A DNA stretch of 6,079 nt, taken from Desulfobacteraceae bacterium (GTDB lineage: Bacteria > Desulfobacterota > Desulfobacteria > Desulfobacterales > JAUWMJ01). Of this stretch, positions 1 to 5,055 are shown piece by piece. The notes below the pieces were generated by a model. The model was not told the origin of the DNA. It saw only the letters and a list, made by a program, of their open reading frames with translations, and ran no database searches. The DNA is taken from NCBI GenBank assembly GCA_030612225.1, contig JAUWOH010000207.1:1-6079 (forward strand). Direction: 5' to 3'. Made by a program: the position numbers and the translations under genes. How positions within the stretch are numbered: position 1 is the first letter of the stretch; each line of letters begins with the position of its first letter.

Positions 1-402
1 TTAAGAGATAGAAAAGAGGATATCCCTTATTTAATTCAGCATTTTCTCGAAAAGTACAGCCAGGAGACTACCACGCGGGTGGATCATGTATCTGTTCAGG
101 CTATCAAGCTTCTGAAACAATATGATTGGCCCGGAAACGTCAGGGAGCTGGAAAATGCCATTGAAAGGGCTGTTGTTCTCTCCAAATCCCGTACACTTGA
201 AATCAAAGACTTTTCTTTTCTCCAACCCCCTACGGCTCCTTTTTCAAGGACACGATCGCTTCTTGAAATGGAACAAGAACATATCCGTCAAATCCTGGAT
301 GAATGCGCCTGGAATGTCACAAAGGCTGCCGGTATTCTGAATATTAACCGGGTTACACTTCATAAAAAGATAAAACGGTATAATTTGAAAAGAAATCCTT
401 GA
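1..402 (+). CDS. Sigma-54-dependent transcriptional activator, C-terminal part (5' truncated by window edge)
   Basis: The open frame enters from the left edge and gives 133 residues. It begins in the end of an AAA+ domain: LRDRKEDIPYLIQHFLEKY (residues 1-19) is the usual segment of bacterial enhancer-binding proteins, and WPGNVRELEN (43-52) is the sensor II region that contacts ATP and is nearly invariant in the NtrC family. A short linker follows, then a Fis-type helix-turn-helix (about 87-130), whose recognition helix NRVTLHKKIKRY (116-127) is typical. Such proteins bind upstream of -24/-12 promoters and use ATP to open RNA polymerase carrying sigma-54. The N-terminal sensory part (receiver, PAS or GAF) is outside the window, so the signal is unknown. 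The GTG at 79 is internal, since homology continues upstream of it. The archaemetzincin gene follows 25 bp later and may be co-transcribed. Confidence 0.95.
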   Translation, partial: LRDRKEDIPYLIQHFLEKYSQETTTRVDHVSVQAIKLLKQYDWPGNVRELENAIERAVVLSKSRTLEIKDFSFLQPPTAPFSRTRSLLEMEQEHIRQILDECAWNVTKAAGILNINRVTLHKKIKRYNLKRNP

Positions 403-427
403 ACTGGCCCGGAGAGCACTCGGCCCT

Positions 428-976
428 ATGGACTCGAAAAAGCAAACCATCGGGATATTACCATTTGGAGAAATTCCCGAAATCGTCTCCAAGATCATAG
501 CAGGCAATATTGTTGCGTATTTAAACCTTTTGGCAGAGATTATCCCGCCTGCAGAGAATCCTGATTATGCTCTTAACGGCAAACGGCTTCAGTATGATGC
601 GGGGACTATCCTTATGAACCTTGAATCAAGTTGTTTAAATAATTATGAAAAGGTGATCGGCATTCTTGATGTAGATCTCTTCGTTCCCATCTTTTCCCAT
701 GTCTTTGGGGAGGCAAAACAGGGGGGAAAATACGCACTTGTGTCATTGTTCAGGTTAAAAAAAAATCCGGACGGATCCACAACTGCGTCGTCCATTTTTT
801 ATGAACGGGCGGCAAAAGTGGCCCTTCATGAATTGGGCCACCTTTATAATCTATTCCACTGCGAGGATAAACGGTGTCTTATGCATTTTTCAGGAGGACT
901 CGAAGATCTCGATGAAATACCTCTTTATTTTTGCAGGTACTGCACCGCTTTTTTCAAGGATGCACTTTTACGTTAA
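428..976 (+). CDS. amzA: Archaemetzincin family zinc metalloprotease (peptidase family M54)
   Basis: This 182-residue protein carries the archaemetzincin signature at residues 134-172. HELGHLYNLFHC supplies zinc ligands H134, H138 and H144 and the catalytic base E135. C145, C150, C169 and C172 form the second, structural zinc site (C-x4-C, then C-x2-C). M152 is the Met-turn residue. The spacing from M152 to C169 is 16 residues; I recall the family pattern as about 17. The seventh position of the metzincin motif is Asn (N141) rather than the commoner Gly; both are accepted in metzincins. Length fits single-domain archaeal and bacterial members, and no signal peptide is visible, so it is probably cytoplasmic. 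Physiological substrates of the family are not established. The ATG at 428 is the first good start; a GGAG lies at 411-414, a rather long 13 nt away, so translation may be weak or coupled to the upstream gene. Confidence 0.93.
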   Translation: MDSKKQTIGILPFGEIPEIVSKIIAGNIVAYLNLLAEIIPPAENPDYALNGKRLQYDAGTILMNLESSCLNNYEKVIGILDVDLFVPIFSHVFGEAKQGGKYALVSLFRLKKNPDGSTTASSIFYERAAKVALHELGHLYNLFHCEDKRCLMHFSGGLEDLDEIPLYFCRYCTAFFKDALLR

Positions 977-981
977 GAGAC

Positions 982-1228
982 CTGTTACGTGTTGCGGGTT
1001 ACGAGTTGCGGGTGCGGGGTGAGAGTCAATGCCGCTAACCTTAATCAAATTTTCAAGTAATTGGTGAATATCGAATACGAAATATCGAACCGCAGAAGTA
1101 AGGAAAAACACTTCGAAATTCGATATTCCTTGTTCGGTGTTCTGCGGTTCAATAATTAATAATCGCTTAAGTTAATGGCATTGAGTTACGAGTTTTAAAA
1201 ACCCGTAACACGCAACCCGCAACACGCC
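982..1228. repeat. Nested inverted-repeat intergenic element (possible bidirectional terminator or MITE-like repeat)
   Basis: Several inverted pairs lie inside this 247-bp stretch. The outer arms are 988-1013 and 1201-1226 (26 nt, 3 mismatches, built on GTTGCGGGTT). Next come TCAATGCC 1026-1033 with GGCATTGA 1177-1184, and GAACCGCAGAA 1087-1097 with TTCTGCGGTTC 1140-1150, both perfect. GAATATCGAA 1066-1075 also matches TTCGATATTC 1119-1128, and ATATCGAA 1082-1089 can use the same partner, so the inner modules are partly shuffled or crossing. The element starts 5 bp after the archaemetzincin stop and ends 8 bp before the end of the convergent GcvH-like gene. Either strand's transcript would fold strongly, so it could end both messages. 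From memory, unverified, similar blocks recur between genes in Desulfobacterota. No ORF of interest lies in it. Confidence 0.8.
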
Positions 1229-1236
1229 CTTAGAGC

Positions 1237-2178
1237 CTATACACTCTTTGTTCTCAGAAATTTGTTCACCAGTTTATCCCATCCGATTTCCGGGAAATTT
1301 CCTAATATGTCACCGATGACTTCACCACCTGTAGCTGCCAGCTGTTCATATTCAGGTCCCATGAGACCCATAAGTTTCTGGCCCTCCTGTTCCATCCACT
1401 TAAAGCTCTCTTTCCCGAAATACAGCCCCTTCAAATCCTTTTTGGGAACACGGGGCTCTACAATAAAGAGCCATCCTTCGTGATAAGGATCCTCATGGGT
1501 AATTTCCGGATGCTCCTCCGCCTTTGTGTTTACAGCTAAAACAGTACCTGTCACCGGAGATAAGACCGCCGCCTTATGCGAATTTCTCCCCACTGTCCAT
1601 CCTACCTGGCTCTGTTTCAAGATTTCTCCCAGAGGAGGAAGAATAACCGATCCAAATGCACCGAAAAGCTTGTTAACGAAGTCATCAAGTCCAACCCTGA
1701 CACGTCCTCCATGCTCGAATCGTGCCCAACTGTGGCCCATATGGTAATAATAACCGTCAGCCATTTTATAACCTGACGCCAGTTTGTAGGCTGGAGTATC
1801 TGACAGCTGAACAAGATCACCTTCATCAAGCATCTGGTCAAAGGAACAATGGTAGCACTCATAATTAAGTGTGCATATTTTAGGAGCCTCGATGCGACCT
1901 GTTAAGGCGTGCCTGCATGGCCTGGATGAACCATGATATCGCTGTTTTAAGTAGTCAACCCATGCCGGTGATTCATCTTCTGCCCCGGAACTCCCTTTTA
2001 AACCCATTGCGCGCCGCATCCCCGTATCAAAGGCGCAGATGTTGCAGTCATATGCACAATCGCAAAGCCGGAAATTGATGACACCTGCTTTCATCCAGAT
2101 ACACTCATCTTCCAGTACCTGAAATCCGACCACCCTCTTTTTTTTCATTGTTTTTTCACTTTCTCCATTTATCTTCAT
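1237..2178 (-). CDS. Cys-rich protein with two zinc/Fe-S-like modules fused to a GcvH-like lipoyl domain
   Basis: This 313-residue protein has two parts. The N-terminal part contains two related Cys modules: C26, C39, C45, C48 and C88, C102, C108, C111, both ending C-x3-Y-[DE]-C-x2-C-[AS]-F-D (39-51 and 102-114), with an additional C41 in the first. Four cysteines in this layout suggest a bound metal (zinc or Fe-S), but this is inferred. Residues about 142-246 resemble the glycine-cleavage H protein: HSWARFEHGGRVRVGLDDF (149-167), the lipoyl-lysine region SHKAAVLSPVTGTV (K202), and DPYHEGWLF (230-238). The remaining 65 residues are probably mostly helical. H protein is normally about 130 residues and carries an aminomethyl group on lipoate; no other glycine-cleavage or lipoylation gene is here, so a different carrier or redox role is possible. 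The start at 2178 has AGGAGGT 5 nt upstream (2184-2190). The gene lies 99 bp downstream of a small gene encoding one Cys module and may share its transcript. Confidence 0.87.
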   Translation of the reverse strand: MKINGESEKTMKKKRVVGFQVLEDECIWMKAGVINFRLCDCAYDCNICAFDTGMRRAMGLKGSSGAEDESPAWVDYLKQRYHGSSRPCRHALTGRIEAPKICTLNYECYHCSFDQMLDEGDLVQLSDTPAYKLASGYKMADGYYYHMGHSWARFEHGGRVRVGLDDFVNKLFGAFGSVILPPLGEILKQSQVGWTVGRNSHKAAVLSPVTGTVLAVNTKAEEHPEITHEDPYHEGWLFIVEPRVPKKDLKGLYFGKESFKWMEQEGQKLMGLMGPEYEQLAATGGEVIGDILGNFPEIGWDKLVNKFLRTKSV

Positions 2179-2233
2179 TGCATACCTCCTTTCTTGACCT
2201 TAACGGACCTGAATCCGGAACAAGAGTATTAAA

Positions 2234-2250
2234 CCATCAAAGATTGATGG
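2234..2250. repeat. Perfect 7-bp hairpin between the two Cys-module genes
   Basis: CCATCAA (2234-2240) and TTGATGG (2244-2250) form a perfect stem with a 3-nt loop in the 99-bp gap between the small Cys gene and the GcvH-like gene. On the minus strand it is followed only by TTTAATACT, a poor U tract. It could be a weak attenuator or an RNA-processing site that lets the two genes be expressed at different levels. It may also be chance. Confidence 0.4.
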
Positions 2251-2277
2251 AGAGCTAGGTTATAGGTCAATATTTCT

Positions 2278-2493
2278 TTAAGCAGCCTTAAGTAGAACAT
2301 CCCTTAAAACGCCTTTTTCTCTATTGATTTCTGCTCTTTCAAGATTATCCAGCCATTGGTCAAAGGCGCAATGGCTGCATTCGTAATTCAGTATGCAGAT
2401 CTTCGGGACGATTGTATTCCCGACAATGCTATGAAGGCATAGACGGGATGTGCCATGATAGTTTTTTTTTAGATATTTGATATAAGGTTTCAT
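2278..2493 (-). CDS. Small Cys-rich protein (71 aa), single-module paralogue of the GcvH-fused Cys domain
   Basis: This small protein is close to residues 74-119 of the neighbouring GcvH-like fusion: 27 of 46 aligned positions are identical (its residues 5-50), with no gaps. Cysteines C19, C33, C39 and C42 keep the spacing C-x13-C-x5-C-x2-C, and ICILNYECSHCAFDQWLD (32-49) is the core. The likely role is binding a metal ion or cluster, perhaps as a partner or regulator of the larger protein; this is inference. The remaining C-terminal 20 residues are charged and probably helical. I chose the ATG at 2493 because AAAGGAGGT lies just upstream with a 7-nt spacer. A longer frame from 2589 exists, but it would run through this ribosome binding site and adds unrelated residues. 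No signal peptide or membrane segment is present, so it should be cytoplasmic. The larger relative lies downstream on the same strand. Confidence 0.82.
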   Translation of the reverse strand: MKPYIKYLKKNYHGTSRLCLHSIVGNTIVPKICILNYECSHCAFDQWLDNLERAEINREKGVLRDVLLKAA

Positions 2494-2500
2494 TTTACAT

Positions 2501-2507
2501 ACCTCCT
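2501..2507 (-). promoter_or_regulatory. Ribosome binding site that fixes the start of the small Cys-rich gene
   Basis: On the minus strand this reads AGGAGGT, 7 nt before the ATG at 2493, inside GAAAGGAGGTATG. The same 13 nt precede the start of the GcvH-like gene (AGGAGGT at 2184-2190). The shared leader fits origin of the two genes by partial duplication, although the core is also simply a consensus Shine-Dalgarno. Confidence 0.8.
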
Positions 2508-2558
2508 TTCCTTTGTACTTTCTTAATTGGAAACCCTGTTTGTCTTGCCATATTGCAT

Positions 2559-2574
2559 TGCAACGATGATACCA
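2559..2574 (-). promoter_or_regulatory. Candidate sigma-54 (-24/-12) promoter for the small Cys-rich gene
   Basis: On the minus strand this reads TGGTATCATCGTTGCA. Against the consensus TGGCACG-N4-TTGCW it has the invariant GG and GC at exact 10-nt separation, the full TTGCA end, and mismatches at the C of -24 and two neighbours. Transcription would begin near 2548, leaving a leader of about 55 nt that includes the ribosome binding site. Such promoters need an enhancer-binding activator; one is partly encoded at 1-402, but no link between the two is shown. Confidence 0.45.
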
Positions 2575-2876
2575 AAAGAGAATATTCACACTAGTAAATT
2601 TTTATCCCTTTGATTTAATAGGATTTAAAAATTAAGGCTCCGTTGATTTTTCTCAACGTGTTTCCGGCAAAACAGTGAATATGATTAAATCGGCTACACT
2701 TTGTGAAGACAGAAGAAAAAGATTTGCCTGTAATCTATTAATATCAAGGAGTTAAGCAATTGATGCAATTAGTTACAGCATGTGTAGTATTTTTTTACAC
2801 TTGTAGGAACCAGTTTCAAAATGTTCAATTTCGAAGTTTGCGCTTATCTGCCCTGTTAAATCCTTTTTATATTTAA

Positions 2877-2942
2877 CCGGGGTTCAAAATTAACTCGAAG
2901 ATCCCGGACTTTGAGCGGGGAAAGACGAAATTTAACCCCCGG
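2877..2942. repeat. GC-rich imperfect foldback with internal hairpin
   Basis: CCGGGGTTCAAAATT (2877-2891) pairs with AAATTTAACCCCCGG (2928-2942) with single-base bulges and one mismatch. Inside, CCCG (2903-2906) and CGGG (2916-2919) can form a second short stem. It stands out as a GC-rich island in an AT-rich gap. It may be a dispersed repeat or a structured transcript; it lacks a T-run on either side that would make it an ordinary terminator. Confidence 0.45.
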
Positions 2943-3047
2943 ATCAGTTTCGAAGGTAACGTTATTTACAAATGTGGTTACCCAGATTAAGATAGGAAAA
3001 GGTCTTGTTTAAAATATTTTTCCATGTTATTTGTGTAAACCTATAGT

Positions 3048-3066
3048 TGATGAATTCGTAAAAAGT
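3048..3066 (+). repeat. 19-nt dispersed repeat, copy 1
   Basis: TGATGAATTCGTAAAAAGT is identical at 5037-5055. Each copy lies 79 to 86 nt before the start codon of a plus-strand gene (membrane-anchored protein at 3146 and OmpA lipoprotein at 5142). It could be a shared regulatory site or the end of a mobile repeat. From memory, unverified, similar sequences recur in Desulfobacterota genomes. Confidence 0.7.
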
Positions 3067-3145
3067 TTTGAATAAACGCCGGATGGCTAAGAAAAAAGAT
3101 TTTAAAGGTCAAAGTAGAATCCGGTTTCAAAAGGAGGAAGGATAG

Positions 3146-3631
3146 ATGGCCAAAGACAACAGAATCACGGGGGTAGTGCTGGTGGTATTTTTCGGAATAA
3201 TCCTGCAACTTTTACTTGGTATGGCGGACACAAGGAGCACACCTGGTAAAACGGCTGTTGAATTTACAAAAGCATATTTCAGCCTTAATGCCTCCATGTC
3301 TGAATATGTCTGTAATGAACTTATGGAAGAAGAAAATATTGTGGAAAAATATATTAATCGGGTTGCTCATGAGGCCCAGGATCTTGGTTTTAGTTTAAAT
3401 TACATGAGAAGTATGCTGTACCACATAAAAACCGATGTTGTCAGCGAGGACGAGTCAGAGGCTAAAATAAGGATAACCTGTGAAAGAAAGCGTATGATAC
3501 ACCCGGTTTTTACAATTATTGGTAAATTATTCTTTATTGGCGAAACCTATGAAGTTGATGAAACGTTGAATATCATAAAAGAAGATGGCAAGTGGAAGGT
3601 ATGCGGCAGAGCTTTTTCACTTTCAGTATAG
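3146..3631 (+). CDS. Membrane-anchored protein of unknown function (161 aa)
   Basis: I do not recognise the family. The first 26 residues contain one hydrophobic segment (about 8-26, VVLVVFFGIILQLLLGM region) after a short charged start, so it is a signal anchor or uncleaved signal peptide and the rest probably lies outside the cytoplasmic membrane. Residues 33-160 look like a small alpha-plus-beta domain: helical at 36-95, then alternating strands ending in GKWKVCGRAFSL (149-160). That order, and the closing W-x-V strand, resemble NTF2-like or DUF4878-type proteins, a tentative fold guess only. Three cysteines (C56, C112, C153) could form a disulfide. The start is secure: AAGGAGG at 3131-3137 lies 8 nt before the ATG. 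A hairpin whose stem ends at 3125 immediately precedes the ribosome binding site. Two strong hairpins follow the stop, so the gene is probably monocistronic. Confidence 0.75.
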   Translation: MAKDNRITGVVLVVFFGIILQLLLGMADTRSTPGKTAVEFTKAYFSLNASMSEYVCNELMEEENIVEKYINRVAHEAQDLGFSLNYMRSMLYHIKTDVVSEDESEAKIRITCERKRMIHPVFTIIGKLFFIGETYEVDETLNIIKEDGKWKVCGRAFSLSV

Positions 3632-3634
3632 TTT

Positions 3635-3668
3635 TTCCTCTTTTATTACGCCATAAATAAAAGAGGAA
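3635..3668 (+). terminator. Strong hairpin after the membrane-anchored protein gene
   Basis: TTCCTCTTTTATT (3635-3647) and AATAAAAGAGGAA (3656-3668) form a perfect 13-bp stem with an 8-nt loop, beginning 3 nt after the stop codon. No T-run follows directly; the next hairpin begins at the very next base. It may act together with that hairpin or protect the transcript's 3' end. Confidence 0.6.
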
Positions 3669-3706
3669 CGCCGACATGAAAATCCAATATGTCGGCGCTC
3701 CTTTTA
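3669..3706 (+). terminator. Second hairpin with short T-rich tail, likely rho-independent terminator
   Basis: CGCCGACAT (3669-3677) and ATGTCGGCG (3689-3697) form a perfect 9-bp GC-rich stem with an 11-nt loop, followed by CTCCTTTTAT. The stem can be lengthened by pairing GGA and TCC across one mismatch, which would invade the 3' arm of the preceding hairpin, so the two structures partly compete. Confidence 0.65.
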
Positions 3707-3730
3707 TAACAGCAACATTAAAATAAAATA

Positions 3731-3801
3731 CTCAAGTTTCGCACCCCTGATTTCCGTTACCGTCTATGGCTTTGAATAAACTAAAGGGTACGAAACTTGA
3801 G
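3731..3801. repeat. 16-bp inverted repeat pair around the HD gene start
   Basis: CTCAAGTTTCGCACCC (3731-3746) and its near-perfect inverse GGGTACGAAACTTGAG (3786-3801, one mismatch) enclose 39 bp. The right arm contains the TTG start codon of the HD-domain gene (3797) and the AAGGG likely used as its ribosome binding site (3784-3788), so in RNA the left arm could hide the translation start. The left arm recurs exactly at 6016-6031. Confidence 0.8.
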
Positions 3802-4576
3802 TAAATTACACAAAGAGATGATGCCTATCTACGCTCGTATTCGCAAGCGAGCCCGTCAAATTGTTTCCCGTTTTCCCGCTCCGGACTTTTACAAATACTT
3901 TCCCGGGGAAATCGAATTGTCCCGCCATTATTTTCAGACCGACCCTGTTATCGCCAGGCTGAAATCATATGTTGCTGGAAACATAGAAGATGATTTCGGT
4001 CATGGAATGAAACATTCAATCAAAGTAGCCCTTGATGCCGGGGCTTTGATGATCATTGAAGGCGCTCTCGAAAAATATTCTGCAGATCTTACCCGCCGCA
4101 AAGTGTGTATTGTTCAGTGCGCCGGTCTTCTCCATGATATAAAACGGAAACGCAAAGATCACGCCATACAGGGAGCGATTTTTGCCAGGAAATTACTTGA
4201 AACATATCCGGTTTCACCGGATGAGGTTAATGATATATGCAATGCCATACATAATCATGAAGCCTTTAAAAGTAATGCTACGATAAGCACTACTGACGGC
4301 GTACTTATCTCCGACTGCCTGTATGATGCGGATAAATTCAGGTGGGGACCGGATAATTTTATGGATACTGTCTGGGATATGGTACTGTTTTACAATCCTC
4401 CTCTTTCAATATTTATTGATCGTTATCCAAAAGGAATGGAAGGGCTTGCTAAAATAAAAACCACTTTCCGGACAAAAACCGGTAAAAAATACGGTCCGCA
4501 GTTTATAGATATAGGTCTTGCCATAGGTGAAGAATTGCTTGATATAATAAAAAACGATTTTGCTCATCTTATATGA
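3797..4576 (+). CDS. HD-domain protein (predicted metal-dependent phosphohydrolase)
   Basis: This 259-residue protein shows the HD-superfamily pattern: GHGMKHSIKVALDAG (68-82, H73), AGLLHDIKRK (109-118, H113-D114), a following H122, IHNHE (151-155) and DADK (177-180). These His and Asp residues usually hold one or two metal ions and hydrolyse phosphomonoesters, phosphodiesters or nucleotides. The layout resembles stand-alone HD proteins annotated as 'HD domain protein' rather than RelA/SpoT, HD-GYP (no GYP motif) or dGTPase; the substrate is unknown. No signal peptide or membrane helix is seen, so it is cytoplasmic. The start chosen is TTG at 3797, with AAGGG 8 nt upstream; ATG at 3818 or 3821 would remove only 7 or 8 residues but has no good ribosome binding site. 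The start lies in an inverted-repeat arm, and a foldback element begins about 13 bp after the stop. Confidence 0.85.
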   Translation: MSKLHKEMMPIYARIRKRARQIVSRFPAPDFYKYFPGEIELSRHYFQTDPVIARLKSYVAGNIEDDFGHGMKHSIKVALDAGALMIIEGALEKYSADLTRRKVCIVQCAGLLHDIKRKRKDHAIQGAIFARKLLETYPVSPDEVNDICNAIHNHEAFKSNATISTTDGVLISDCLYDADKFRWGPDNFMDTVWDMVLFYNPPLSIFIDRYPKGMEGLAKIKTTFRTKTGKKYGPQFIDIGLAIGEELLDIIKNDFAHLI

Positions 4577-4588
4577 TTTTTGCTGCAC

Positions 4589-4857
4589 CAGAAATTTACA
4601 AACTCATTACGAGGTTAACTTGAGGCATAGGGCAATTATATTTAAAAGTGTCTGAAACTCGCGTATAAGTGAGCGTAAAGAAAGAACTTAGATCAATCCT
4701 TTCATATAAAACAAGCTTACGCCGGCATTGTTCGACCCATAGAAAACATTATTTAAATTGTCGTTCTTTCTTAACGCTTACTAATACGCTCAAACAGTCA
4801 GCCATTTTAAATCTAATCACCCTATACCTCAAGTTGCTTTTTGAGTTTGTAAATTTC
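4589..4857. mobile_element. MITE-like foldback element flanked by an 8-bp direct repeat
   Basis: The ends are GAAATTTACAAACTCA (4591-4606) and its exact inverse (4842-4857). Similarity continues inward for nearly 100 nt on each side: AACTTGAGG-ATAGGG and GCGTA...AAGAAAGAAC on the left (to 4687) reappear inverted on the right (from 4763), with scattered substitutions and a 75-nt centre. TGCTGCAC occurs directly before (4581-4588) and directly after (4858-4865), as expected of a target-site duplication, with two extra bases (CA) on the left. It encodes no credible protein; a 66-codon frame starting at 4669 runs through its right arm and is not supported. It sits 12 bp after the HD gene's stop codon. 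A transposase would have to act from elsewhere in the genome. Alternatively, it is a long-stem regulatory RNA or terminator-like repeat. Confidence 0.7.
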
Positions 4858-4929
4858 TGCTGCACATAAATGTACTTATTATTTGCACTAAATCAGACAT
4901 TTTATGAAAAAAACAGGTTTTTAAAATAT

Positions 4930-4957
4930 TTCACACAGTCTATATGTTTGATATTAT
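4930..4957 (+). promoter_or_regulatory. Weak sigma-70-like promoter candidate upstream of the OmpA gene
   Basis: TTCACA (4930-4935) and TATTAT (4952-4957) each match the consensus hexamers at 5 of 6 positions with a 16-bp spacer. The site is about 180 nt before the OmpA start and lies in AT-rich DNA where chance matches are common. Confidence 0.25.
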
Positions 4958-4982
4958 AGTAATATATTTTAATGAGACATTA

Positions 4983-4998
4983 TGGAACAATTTTTGCT
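4983..4998 (+). promoter_or_regulatory. Candidate sigma-54 (-24/-12) promoter for the OmpA lipoprotein gene
   Basis: TGGAACAATTTTTGCT matches TGGCACG-N4-TTGCW at all but two defined positions, and the GG and GC dinucleotides have the exact 10-nt separation. Transcription would start near 5010, giving a leader of about 130 nt that includes the 19-nt repeat and the ribosome binding site. It is the better of the two sigma-54-like sites in the window. Confidence 0.55.
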
Positions 4999-5036
4999 TA
5001 AACCTTATAGATTCAGGTTGATAGACCTTTGAAAAA

Positions 5037-5055
5037 TGATGAATTCGTAAAAAGT
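5037..5055 (+). repeat. 19-nt dispersed repeat, copy 2
   Basis: This copy is identical to 3048-3066 (TGATGAATTCGTAAAAAGT). It lies 86 nt before the OmpA start codon and downstream of the predicted sigma-54 start site, so it would be within the leader RNA rather than an upstream activator site. Flanking bases beyond the 19 nt do not match well. Confidence 0.7.

Larger units (their letters stand above)
2494..3145. other. 650-bp intergenic region between divergent genes; no convincing ORF
   Basis: No credible coding frame is seen on either strand. It holds the leader and sigma-54-like site of the minus-strand small gene, a small perfect hairpin at 2641-2658 (CGTTGA/TCAACG, 6-nt loop), the GC-rich foldback at 2877-2942, a 19-nt repeat at 3048-3066, and a hairpin just before the next ribosome binding site (GCCGGAT 3078-3084 with ATCCGGT 3119-3125). 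TTTCGAAG occurs twice (2829-2836, 2948-2955). A TATAGT at 3042-3047 could be a -10 box for the plus-strand gene at 3146, but no good -35 is visible. An unannotated small RNA is possible but not shown. Confidence 0.6.

Noticed and set aside
982..1228. CRISPR-like repeats
   Set aside because: The repeated units are inverted and irregularly spaced, not direct repeats with equal spacers.
1262..1862. Several 66- to 81-codon frames over the GcvH-like gene
   Set aside because: They are shadows of the well-supported 313-codon gene, without ribosome binding sites or recognisable domains.
2494..2589. N-terminal extension of the small Cys protein to an ATG at 2589
   Set aside because: It would translate through a consensus ribosome binding site and the candidate -12/-24 sequence, and the added residues match nothing in the paralogue.
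4669..4869. 66-codon plus-strand frame
   Set aside because: It lies almost wholly in the right half of the foldback element, has no ribosome binding site, and its composition reflects the inverted arm.
4951..4965. Short palindrome ATATTA-TAG-TAATAT
   Set aside because: A 6-bp AT-only palindrome in very AT-rich DNA is expected by chance.
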